Of a DNA stretch of 28,376 nt, positions 15,724-22,194 are shown in pieces. The position numbers were made by a program, and so were the translations under genes. The stretch spans positions 1 to 28,376 of the forward strand of contig CAZZFV010000028.1 in NCBI GenBank assembly GCA_964653855.1, read 5' to 3'. Position 1 is the first letter of the stretch, and every line of letters starts with the position of its first letter. The notes below the pieces were generated by a model that made no database searches, was not told the DNA's origin, and saw nothing but the letters and a program-made list of their open reading frames with translations. The stretch comes from RGIG3528 sp964653855. Lineage in GTDB: Bacteria; Bacillota; Clostridia; Lachnospirales; Lachnospiraceae.

Positions 15724-16440
15724 ATGGAGCGAATAGACGACCTTCAAAGAAACGGTCTTAAAATAATACAGGATACGGACAGATTTTGTTTCGGAATGGA
15801 CGGCGTGCTGCTTTCCGGGTTTGCGAAGGCAAAGAAGGGTGATAATGTCCTTGATATGGGCACGGGCACGGGAATAATTCCGATACTTATGACCGCAAAG
15901 ACGGAAGCTTCTCATTTTTCTGCGCTTGAAATTCAAAAAGAGAGTGCCGATATCGCAAGAAGAAGCGTGGAACTTAATAATCTCACGGACAAAATCGATG
16001 TGGTGACGGGTGACATAAAGGAAGCTTCGAAGATTTTCGGAAAAGCCTCGTTTGACGTTGTGACCACCAATCCGCCTTATATGACAGCGGGGACAGGTGA
16101 AAAAAATCCTGATCCCGTAAAGGCGATCGCACGCCACGAAGTCATGTGTACGCTAAGCGACGTGGTGCGGGAAGCGGCGCTTTTACTTAAGACAAACGGA
16201 TATTTTTATATGGTGCATAAGCCCGACAGGCTTGCGGAAATCATAAAGACGCTTATGGATAACCGCCTTATGCCGAAGTCTTTGAGAATAGTTTATCCCT
16301 ATGCGGACAAAGCCCCGAATATGATTTTGATATGCGCGAGAAAAGGCGGCAATCTCGGAATGAAGGTTGAACCGCCGCTTATTTTGTATAAGGAAAAGGA
16401 TGTTTACACGGATGAAGTGAAGCGGGATTACGGGTTTTAG
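15724..16440 (+). CDS. trmN6: TrmN6/YabB-type adenine-N6 methyltransferase
   Basis: A 238-residue S-adenosylmethionine methyltransferase related to tRNA1(Val) (adenine37-N6)-methyltransferase. The start MERIDDLQRNGLKIIQD is typical of YabB. Motif I is DMGTGTGIIPIL (44-55) and the catalytic amino-methyltransferase motif NPPY is at 116-119, followed by a His-containing RHE segment. The protein probably acts on tRNA, but its exact target in this organism is unproven. ATG 15724 is chosen because GGAG (15711-15714) precedes it; the TTG at 15709 overlaps that site. It sits between ricT and rsmI exactly as yabB does in Bacillus, without yabA or yazA. Confidence 0.92.
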   Translation: MERIDDLQRNGLKIIQDTDRFCFGMDGVLLSGFAKAKKGDNVLDMGTGTGIIPILMTAKTEASHFSALEIQKESADIARRSVELNNLTDKIDVVTGDIKEASKIFGKASFDVVTTNPPYMTAGTGEKNPDPVKAIARHEVMCTLSDVVREAALLLKTNGYFYMVHKPDRLAEIIKTLMDNRLMPKSLRIVYPYADKAPNMILICARKGGNLGMKVEPPLILYKEKDVYTDEVKRDYGF

Positions 16441-16498
16441 GGTGAGTGTGTTTTGACCCGAATTTTGACATGGGGTCAGGTGCCGGTTTTTGATTCGC

Positions 16499-16590
16499 AT
16501 GAAAAGGTGCAAAAATCGACATTTATTCATATGAAAAAGTGTAAAAATCGGCATTTATTCATATGAAAAAATGTAATTTAACGCATCAAA
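16499..16590 (+). repeat. 32-bp tandem repeat, nearly three copies
   Basis: Copies begin at 16499, 16531 and 16563, each starting ATGAAAA and continuing GTGTAAAAATCGGC then ATTTATTCAT. The first two differ at a few positions and the third decays after about 15 bases. A related stretch, ATGTAAAAATTGAC, recurs after rsmI near 17676-17690. Confidence 0.85.
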
Positions 16591-16614
16591 GCTTATGAAA
16601 GAAAAACGGACATA

Positions 16615-16730
16615 AAAAATGCCCCGACTTGAGAGGGGAACTCAAATCGAGGACTTGGGCTTATGAGGGGTTTAATCTCTAACAACGCCATTTTAGCACC
16701 CCAAGTACTACAAAAGTCCGACAAAAGTCC
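16615..16730. ncRNA. Candidate structured RNA or regulatory leader, function unknown
   Basis: CGACTTGAG (16625-16633) faces CTCAAATCG (16641-16649). The stem is perfect on the minus strand, where the mismatch becomes a G.U, and has an A.C mismatch on the plus strand. An outer GCCC (16621-16624) pairs with GGGC (16657-16660), and on the minus strand this is followed by ATTTTTT, like an intrinsic terminator. A second pairing, ACTTGGG (16653-16659) with CCCAAGT (16700-16706), uses the same GGG and is mutually exclusive with the first. The string ACAAAAGTCC is repeated at 16710 and 16721. The element could be a minus-strand RNA ending here, or a plus-strand leader of rsmI. I do not recognise the family. 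Confidence 0.4.
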
Positions 16731-16779
16731 CAAAAAATCAATTAATACAATAAAAAAAGTATAAAGTCCGGAGGTAAAA

Positions 16780-17613
16780 ATGCTTTATTTGTGCGCCACT
16801 CCGATAGGAAACCTTGAAGATATGACGTTCCGTGTCATAAATATATTGAAATCCGTCGATTTGATTGCGGCGGAGGATACGAGAAACAGCATAAAGCTGT
16901 TGAACCATTTTGATATTCATACGCCCATGACCGCATATCATGAGTTTAACAAGATTGAAAAGGGCAAAGAGCTTGTTGATTTTATGCTCAACGGTAAAAG
17001 CGTTGCGCTTATTACGGACGCGGGGATGCCGGGAATTTCGGATCCGGGTGAGGAGCTTGTGAAGATGTCCCGTGCGGCGGGAATTGATGTGACGATTGCT
17101 CCGGGCGCATGTGCCGCCGTATCGGCGCTTGCGATAAGTGCGCTCTCGACACGCAGATTTTCGTTTGAAGGATTTTTGCCCGTTGATAAAAAAGAGCAAA
17201 GACGGGTTCTTGATGAAATGAAAAACGAAACAAGGACGATGATTGTGTATGAAGCGCCTCACAGGCTTTTAAAAACTCTTGAGCTCCTTATGACTGAACT
17301 CGGCGACCGTGAAATGAGTGTTGTGAAGGAGCTCACCAAAAAGCACGAAAACACTTACACGGGAACGATACAAAAGCACATTGCGTATTTCACGGAAAAC
17401 GAGCCGAAGGGCGAGTATGTGCTTGTGATAAAAGGGAAAGACGTATCGGAAATCGAAAAAGAAAACGCCGCAAAGTGGGAAACGATGACAATCCCCGAGC
17501 ATGTCAAAATGTATATTGAGCAGGGAATCGACAAAAAAGAAGCCATGCGCATGGCTGCACGCGACAGGGGAGTGTCGAAGCGGGATATTTATAATGCGAT
17601 GCTTGACGAGTGA
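16780..17613 (+). CDS. rsmI: RsmI: 16S rRNA (cytidine1402-2'-O)-methyltransferase
   Basis: It methylates the ribose of C1402 in the decoding centre of 16S rRNA, using S-adenosylmethionine. The 277-residue tetrapyrrole-methylase-fold protein shows ATPIGNLEDMTFR (6-18), AAEDTRNS (30-37), the hallmark DAGMPGISDPG (80-90), FEGFLP and YEAPHR, with a C-terminal KRDIYNAML typical of the family. GGAGG lies 5 bases before ATG 16780. It is the last gene of the yaaR-holB-ricT-yabB-rsmI series. A terminator follows at 17689-17715. The 339-bp leader is unusually long for this position. Confidence 0.95.
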   Translation: MLYLCATPIGNLEDMTFRVINILKSVDLIAAEDTRNSIKLLNHFDIHTPMTAYHEFNKIEKGKELVDFMLNGKSVALITDAGMPGISDPGEELVKMSRAAGIDVTIAPGACAAVSALAISALSTRRFSFEGFLPVDKKEQRRVLDEMKNETRTMIVYEAPHRLLKTLELLMTELGDREMSVVKELTKKHENTYTGTIQKHIAYFTENEPKGEYVLVIKGKDVSEIEKENAAKWETMTIPEHVKMYIEQGIDKKEAMRMAARDRGVSKRDIYNAMLDE

Positions 17614-17688
17614 AAAGGCAAGAAAAATTTAGCGAAATTTACCTTATAACCCACTCTTAATGGTAAAAATGAACATATGTAAAAATTG

Positions 17689-17715
17689 ACGGATGGTGAA
17701 AATCATCCGTTTTTT
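17689..17715 (+). terminator. Rho-independent terminator after rsmI
   Basis: ACGGATG (17689-17695) pairs with CATCCGT (17704-17710) around an eight-base loop, followed by a T run to 17715. Confidence 0.85.
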
Positions 17716-17722
17716 GTTGATA

Positions 17723-17753
17723 TTGCACAAAAATCATCAAATAATTTGTGCAA
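17723..17753. promoter_or_regulatory. Perfect inverted repeat with TTGCACAA / TTGTGCAA arms
   Basis: TTGCACAAA (17723-17731) and TTTGTGCAA (17745-17753) are perfect inverse complements, 13 bp apart, just upstream of the probable promoter. No T run follows, so a paired operator is likelier than a terminator. Confidence 0.55.
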
Positions 17754-17761
17754 AGTGTACA

Positions 17762-17790
17762 TTGACCGAAGGACAAAACACTGATAAGCT
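17762..17790 (+). promoter_or_regulatory. Possible promoter of the carbohydrate locus
   Basis: TTGACC (17762-17767), a 17-bp spacer and TAAGCT (17785-17790) with the extended TG at 17782-17783. The -10 is weak, as expected for a regulated promoter. It would give a leader of about 170 bases containing the TTGCGCAA pair and the 11-bp repeats. Confidence 0.4.
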
Positions 17791-17808
17791 TTAGAAAAGA
17801 GCAACCGA

Positions 17809-17829
17809 TTGCGCAATTTAGTTGCGCAA
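17809..17829. promoter_or_regulatory. Two TTGCGCAA palindromes, probable LacI-type operators
   Basis: Identical 8-bp palindromes with a central CG at 17809-17816 and 17822-17829, 13 bp apart centre to centre. They lie just downstream of the predicted transcription start, where a repressor would block elongation. A central CG palindrome is typical of LacI-family operators. A TTGCACAA variant recurs at 17927-17934. No regulator gene lies in the window. Confidence 0.55.
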
Positions 17830-17830
17830 G

Positions 17831-17907
17831 GAAACGAGAATCATGCGGGAAACGTGCGAGAAACGTGCGAGAAACGTGTGGGAATCGTGTAGGAAATGTG
17901 CGAGAAA
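17831..17907 (+). repeat. 11-bp tandem repeat, six to seven units
   Basis: Units of CGTGCGAGAAA and variants start at 17842, 17853, 17864, 17875, 17886 and 17897, with a degenerate unit before them. The second and third are identical. The 11-bp period is close to one turn of the DNA helix. It lies in the probable 5' leader, 64 bp before the start codon of the next gene. Confidence 0.9.
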
Positions 17908-17970
17908 GGCATCTAAAGACAAACGGTTGCACAAGCGATACTTTAAAAATGTTTTACGAAAGGAAACACT

Positions 17971-19812
17971 ATGGATAAATTTATTGTAAACGTAATCCAC
18001 CGCCCCGAAATGGTTCCGGAATATGCCGAAAAAATCACGGGTCAGGGCAAGGGCGAGGACATTTCGAGAAAGGAACTCCTTACCGAGTCGCTCGATATTT
18101 TTAAGACTCAGCAGGAGTGCGCTCACAAGAACGGCCTCAAGACCACAATTCAGATGACTTACGCAAGTCTTTTTAACGACGAGGCGGTAAGTCTTGCAAA
18201 AGAGCATCACGAAAAGTACGGCGACGAAATTGCGCTTACGCTTCTCGGACTTCCCTGCAAGGAGTTCAGAGAAAAGTATCACACAAAGGATTTTTGTATC
18301 TGGATGTTTTCCATGGAAGACAAGAAGTCGATCGTTGACGACGTGTTCGGAAAGTTTTATGAGAGATTCGGATTCTACCCCGAGTCGACGGGCTCCTATT
18401 ACATGGATGCCGATCTCATCAATTATATAAAGAGTAAGTATCCGAGCGTTAAGTGCGCCGTTGCGACATGTTGGGAAGAGGGACCGAAAGCCTACCACAC
18501 ATGCAACAACTCTTGGTATACGCTTATGGACGGCGGTCCGTGGGCACCGTGGATTCCTTCCAAGCAAAATACGCATGCGCCCGCGGCAAATGAAGCGGAA
18601 GACTCAGGCATCGTTGCGATCCCGCACCTTTCGCGTGACTTAATCGCTTGCTATGACGGCAACGGAAGCAACTTCGGCACACATCCGCAAAATGTCCTCA
18701 GGGGAATGATTTACGATTCGAAGACATGGGAATATCCTTATCTTTACAATCTCATCGATCAATATCGTTCGCTTGAAAAATACAACAACGGCTATGCTTA
18801 CAATATGATGTTTGTGGGACCCGGCTGGATGAACAAGATGGGACGCTGGGAAGCACCTTATGAGCTTTTACTTAAGTCCTACGAGGACGGATGCGCATAT
18901 TACGGCAAGCTCAAGAAAGAGGGCAAGCTTATCGATATGACAATGTCCGAGTTTGCCGATCATTACAGACAAAAGAAGACATACACCGAGCCCGAGTGCG
19001 CATTGTGGCGCGATATTCTTTACGGATCCGATAAGCAGCTTTTCTGGTATTGCGATCCGTTTATGAGAGCCTGCGTGAACATGGACCAGGGCGGCGCGAT
19101 CGTGGATCTTCGTCCTTATGTGGCAAAGCTTGAGTGGCCCGTGGGAATAGGCACAAAGCACGTTCAGGACGCATCTTATCCTTTCCTTATTCAGGAAAAG
19201 TACAGAGCGGGTTACTTCACGCATTATGCAGGCGAAGGCACCGTGCGCAGCGCGAAGTTCTCTTATAAGGGTGAGGAAGTCGATCTTTGCCTTTGCCGCA
19301 CAAAGGCACATTTCAGTAAGGAAGGCAACACACGCACGCTTACGCTCGATCCCGTCGATATCGAGTTTTACGGACTTACGATTACCGTTCAAACACGCGT
19401 TTCGTTTACGGAAGGTGATTCCTCGATAAAGATTACGAGAAAGATAATCAATTCCACGGATCCGAATGCTTCCGTCGATATCAACGAATACATGGTCGGC
19501 TGCTACGGCACAACGGAATATCCGGAAGATATGACGGGGCTTACGCTTAAGCTTAAAGGTGCGGACGGAACGGAACACGCATGCAAATACGAATATAAGT
19601 GCCGTGAAGAAGAACTTGCGGGTGCAACATGCGCAACATGCGACATTCCTGCAATCAACACGAGAGTAAAGATGGAGTGCGACAAGAATACGGCAACCGG
19701 TTATTATAAGGAAGGATATGCATTCTCACCGATGTTCACACTCGGATACAAGACAAGCCTTAAGAAGGGCGAGGAGGTAACAACATGGCTCAGGCTCGAA
19801 AAGGAAAATTAA
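17971..19812 (+). CDS. Uncharacterised cytoplasmic protein, probable carbohydrate-active enzyme
   Basis: A 613-residue protein with no signal peptide or membrane segment. I do not recognise the family with certainty. The N-terminal half reads like an alpha/beta barrel. IQMTYASLFNDEAVSLAKEHH is followed by DEIALTLLG and FGFYPESTGSYYMDADLINY, a pattern reminiscent of GH57/GH38 or polysaccharide-deacetylase folds. Conspicuous conserved-looking clusters are CWEEGPKAYHTCNN, DGGPWAPWIPSKQN, PHLSRDL and GTHPQNV (about 165-235), rich in Trp, His, Asp and Glu as in a sugar site. From about 390 the protein is beta-rich, like the C-terminal sandwich of those glycosidases. AAGGA precedes ATG 17971. It overlaps the zinc-ribbon gene and stands upstream of GH53, so it probably acts on intracellular oligosaccharides. 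Confidence 0.6.
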   Translation: MDKFIVNVIHRPEMVPEYAEKITGQGKGEDISRKELLTESLDIFKTQQECAHKNGLKTTIQMTYASLFNDEAVSLAKEHHEKYGDEIALTLLGLPCKEFREKYHTKDFCIWMFSMEDKKSIVDDVFGKFYERFGFYPESTGSYYMDADLINYIKSKYPSVKCAVATCWEEGPKAYHTCNNSWYTLMDGGPWAPWIPSKQNTHAPAANEAEDSGIVAIPHLSRDLIACYDGNGSNFGTHPQNVLRGMIYDSKTWEYPYLYNLIDQYRSLEKYNNGYAYNMMFVGPGWMNKMGRWEAPYELLLKSYEDGCAYYGKLKKEGKLIDMTMSEFADHYRQKKTYTEPECALWRDILYGSDKQLFWYCDPFMRACVNMDQGGAIVDLRPYVAKLEWPVGIGTKHVQDASYPFLIQEKYRAGYFTHYAGEGTVRSAKFSYKGEEVDLCLCRTKAHFSKEGNTRTLTLDPVDIEFYGLTITVQTRVSFTEGDSSIKITRKIINSTDPNASVDINEYMVGCYGTTEYPEDMTGLTLKLKGADGTEHACKYEYKCREEELAGATCATCDIPAINTRVKMECDKNTATGYYKEGYAFSPMFTLGYKTSLKKGEEVTTWLRLEKEN

Positions 19813-20003
19813 ATTTCAGATGCCCGTCCTGCTTTATGAGGGACCTTGACATCGATATGTTTTATGACAAGGACAAGAAGGAATATTACTGCCTTCGTTG
19901 TCAATATACCGGCACCGAAGAAGATGTGCTTAAGAAGAACGAAATGGCAAGATTCAGGTACGGAGCAATGATGAAACGCTTCAAAATCGAGGATTTTCAA
20001 TAG
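19785..20003 (+). CDS. Small zinc-ribbon-like protein, function unknown
   Basis: A 72-residue protein with two CxxC knuckles: CPSC near residues 13-16 and CLRC near 36-39. The intervening segment of about 20 residues is DLDIDMFYDKDKKEYY, typical of a rubredoxin-like zinc ribbon. The C terminus is basic and helical (RFRYGAMMKRFKIEDF). It starts inside the preceding enzyme gene, overlapping it by 28 bp, with GAGGAGGT placed correctly before ATG 19785, so translation is probably coupled. It may be a nucleic-acid-binding or structural accessory protein. I do not recognise a named family. Confidence 0.75.
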   Translation: MAQARKGKLNFRCPSCFMRDLDIDMFYDKDKKEYYCLRCQYTGTEEDVLKKNEMARFRYGAMMKRFKIEDFQ

Positions 20004-20004
20004 G

Positions 20005-20043
20005 TTTTCGAAATCTTTCGAAAATTCTTGGAAACGTTTCCAA
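20005..20043. promoter_or_regulatory. Operator cluster before the GH53 gene
   Basis: Two TTTCGAAA palindromes (20006-20013 and 20016-20023) lie exactly 10 bp apart. They are followed by a perfect 16-bp palindrome TTGGAAACGTTTCCAA (20028-20043) that ends 7 bp before the -35 box. The last resembles LacI/CcpA-family sites (TGGAAACGTTTCCA core, central CG). Confidence 0.7.
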
Positions 20044-20050
20044 AAAATTG

Positions 20051-20079
20051 TAGACAAAATTACTAAACGGTGCTATCAT
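20051..20079 (+). promoter_or_regulatory. Promoter of the GH53 gene
   Basis: TAGACA (20051-20056, one mismatch to consensus), a 17-bp spacer and TATCAT (20074-20079, one mismatch). The ribosome site AGGAGG starts only a few bases later, so the transcript would have a very short leader. Confidence 0.75.
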
Positions 20080-20095
20080 TATAGGAGGATAAGTT

Positions 20096-22153
20096 GTGAA
20101 AAGTGCTAAAAGGCTTGTAAAAATACTCGGAATCGGGCTTATGTCGATGTTTATTCTTGCAGCTTGCGCATCGGGTGAAAACGAAAACGCGGAGGGCAGC
20201 AATTCATCGAACGGCAATTCGGAATCGGGAACGGTGACACTTACACCCGTTACGCCGACACTTGCCGCGCTCAACAACAACACGGAGGCGTCTGATACCT
20301 TGTATGTTAAAAAAGTGGAAAATTTGTCCGACAGCTTTATCCTCGGAATGGATGTGTCGTCGCTCATCTCTCTCGAAAACAGCGGTGTAAAGTATTATGA
20401 CTTTGACGGCAAGGAAAAGGATTTGATGGAAATTCTTTCGAATGCCGGCGTCAATTACATCCGTGTGAGAGTTTGGAACGATCCGTATGACGAAAACGGA
20501 AACGGCTACGGCGGCGGAAACTGCGACATCGATACGGCGGTTGAAATAGGAAAGCGTGCCACAAAGTACGGCATGAAGCTCCTTGTGGATTTCCATTATT
20601 CGGACTTCTGGGCCGATCCGTCAAAGCAAATGGTGCCGAAGGCTTGGCAGGGAATGGACTTTGATACGAAGAAAGAAGCTCTTTACGAGTATACAAAGGA
20701 ATGTCTCGAAAAGTTAAAAGCGGCAAACGTTGACGTCGGAATGGTTCAGGTGGGTAACGAAACAACAGGCTCGATGTGCGGCGAAAAGACATGGATGAAC
20801 ATCTATTATCTTATGGATGCGGGCTCAAGGGCAATCCGTGAAGTTTTCCCGGAAGCGCTTGTGTGTGTTCATTTTACGAATCCCGAAAAAACCGGGAATT
20901 ACATGACATACGCAAAGAAACTTGCTTATTACAATCTTGACTACGATGTATTTGCGTCAAGCTATTATCCTTATTGGCACGGCACACTCGACAATCTTGC
21001 GAGCGAGCTTTCACAGGTTGCCGAAAAGTATAACAAGATGGTAATGGTTGCCGAAACATCCTACGCATTTACGGATGTCGATTCGGACTACTTCGGAAAT
21101 ACGATTTCGTCCGGCAGCGGCATTACAAAGAATTATCCGTTCACTGTTCAGGGGCAGGCAACAAGCGTTCGTGACATTGTGGACACAATCGCAAACAAAA
21201 CAACAAACGGCATCGGCGTTTTCTATTGGGAAGGCGCATGGATAAGCGCGGGCGGAGATTCTTACGAAGAGAATTTTGCTTTGTGGGAAAAGTACGGCTC
21301 CGGTTGGGCATCGTCTTACGCAAAGAGCTACGATCCGAACGACGCAGGTAAGTATTACGGCGGTTCGTCGGTCGATAACCAGGCTTTTTTTGACGAAGAC
21401 GGGAAAGCTCTCGAATCCTTAAAAGTTTGGGGATTAATGAGAACCGGAAGCGAAGGCGTTATACAGCCCGATGCCATTGAAGACACGAATTTAATCATCG
21501 ATTTAAATGCGGACATTGTGCTTCCGAGCACGGTAAACGCCATTATGACAAACGGCGAAAAGAAAGAAATTTCCGTCGAGTGGCAAAACGTCGATTATGA
21601 CGCAATGCATAACGGCGGCGCCGCAAAGTACGAAATAAAGGGTATTGCCGAAGGGCAGACCGCAATGTGCTATGTGTCGATGGTTGAATATAATTTCCTT
21701 AACAATTACAGCTTTGAAGATGGCGAAGCCTCTTGGACCGCCGTCAGCGCAAACGATATAAACGAATTGTACGTCGAAGAAAAATCGACCGACTCGTTGA
21801 CCGGAACAAAGCATTATCACTTCTGGGCAGACAACACGAAAAAAGTAAACTTTGATCTTTATCAAAATGTTGAATCGCTTTCTGCCGGAACATATAAGTT
21901 CTCGATTTCCATAATGGGCGGAGATGCGGCTGCTCCCGATGTTTATGCTTTCGTGAAAATTAACGGAGAGACGGTTGCGACAGCTCCCGCCACAATCACG
22001 AGCTACAACGAGTGGCATACCGCGGAAATCCCGAGCTTTACGGTAAATGACGGTGACACGGTTGAAGTGGGAATTCATGTTGCATGTGATCCTTCGGGTA
22101 ACGGCGCATGGGGCAAGATCGACGATGCTCTTCTGAATTCGGTGGCAAAATAA
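20096..22153 (+). CDS. GH53 endo-beta-1,4-galactanase, lipoprotein with Ig-like and carbohydrate-binding domains
   Basis: It cleaves beta-1,4-galactan, the side chain of pectic rhamnogalacturonan I, outside the cell. The 685-residue precursor begins at GTG 20096 behind AGGAGG and has lipobox LAAC (Cys24), then a low-complexity linker. The GH53 catalytic domain spans about 81-460. Typical motifs are GMDVSSL, NYIRVRVWNDP and LLVDFHYSDFWADP. The acid/base is Glu222 in VQVGNETTG and the nucleophile Glu320 in VAETSYAFT. A bacterial Ig-like (Big_4-type) domain follows at about 470-535. The C-terminal jelly roll (NNYSFEDG... to the end) resembles the galactan-binding CBM61 often found on GH53. Operators and promoter sit directly upstream. 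Confidence 0.93.
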   Translation: MKSAKRLVKILGIGLMSMFILAACASGENENAEGSNSSNGNSESGTVTLTPVTPTLAALNNNTEASDTLYVKKVENLSDSFILGMDVSSLISLENSGVKYYDFDGKEKDLMEILSNAGVNYIRVRVWNDPYDENGNGYGGGNCDIDTAVEIGKRATKYGMKLLVDFHYSDFWADPSKQMVPKAWQGMDFDTKKEALYEYTKECLEKLKAANVDVGMVQVGNETTGSMCGEKTWMNIYYLMDAGSRAIREVFPEALVCVHFTNPEKTGNYMTYAKKLAYYNLDYDVFASSYYPYWHGTLDNLASELSQVAEKYNKMVMVAETSYAFTDVDSDYFGNTISSGSGITKNYPFTVQGQATSVRDIVDTIANKTTNGIGVFYWEGAWISAGGDSYEENFALWEKYGSGWASSYAKSYDPNDAGKYYGGSSVDNQAFFDEDGKALESLKVWGLMRTGSEGVIQPDAIEDTNLIIDLNADIVLPSTVNAIMTNGEKKEISVEWQNVDYDAMHNGGAAKYEIKGIAEGQTAMCYVSMVEYNFLNNYSFEDGEASWTAVSANDINELYVEEKSTDSLTGTKHYHFWADNTKKVNFDLYQNVESLSAGTYKFSISIMGGDAAAPDVYAFVKINGETVATAPATITSYNEWHTAEIPSFTVNDGDTVEVGIHVACDPSGNGAWGKIDDALLNSVAK

Positions 22154-22194
22154 GCTGTGGTTAAATAAAAGGCGAACATCGAAAGGGCATGCTT

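Larger units (their letters stand above)
16441..16779. other. Intergenic region before rsmI: tandem repeats and a structured element
   Basis: This 339-bp gap holds a 32-bp tandem repeat (16499-16590) and a hairpin-rich element (16615-16730). The rsmI ribosome site GGAGG lies at 16770-16774. A TATAAAGT sequence at 16760-16767 resembles a -10 but lies too close to the start codon to be a convincing promoter. Confidence 0.7.
17614..17970. other. Regulatory intergenic region before the carbohydrate locus
   Basis: This 357-bp gap holds the rsmI terminator (17689-17715) and a perfect 9-bp inverted repeat (17723-17753). It also has a possible promoter (17762-17790), two TTGCGCAA palindromes (17809-17829), an 11-bp tandem repeat (17831-17907) and another TTGCACAA (17927-17934). 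No coding frame in it looks real. Confidence 0.8.

Noticed and set aside
16593..16691. Minus-strand 32-codon frame starting MALLEIKP through the structured element before rsmI
   Set aside because: The frame coincides with strong hairpins, has only a poor ribosome site and a composition unlike the neighbouring proteins. Paired RNA or DNA structure explains the region better.
17818..18576. Minus-strand open frame covering the 11-bp repeats and the start of the unknown enzyme
   Set aside because: Its N-terminal half mirrors the enzyme gene and its C-terminal part translates the tandem repeat. It lacks a ribosome site and any family resemblance.
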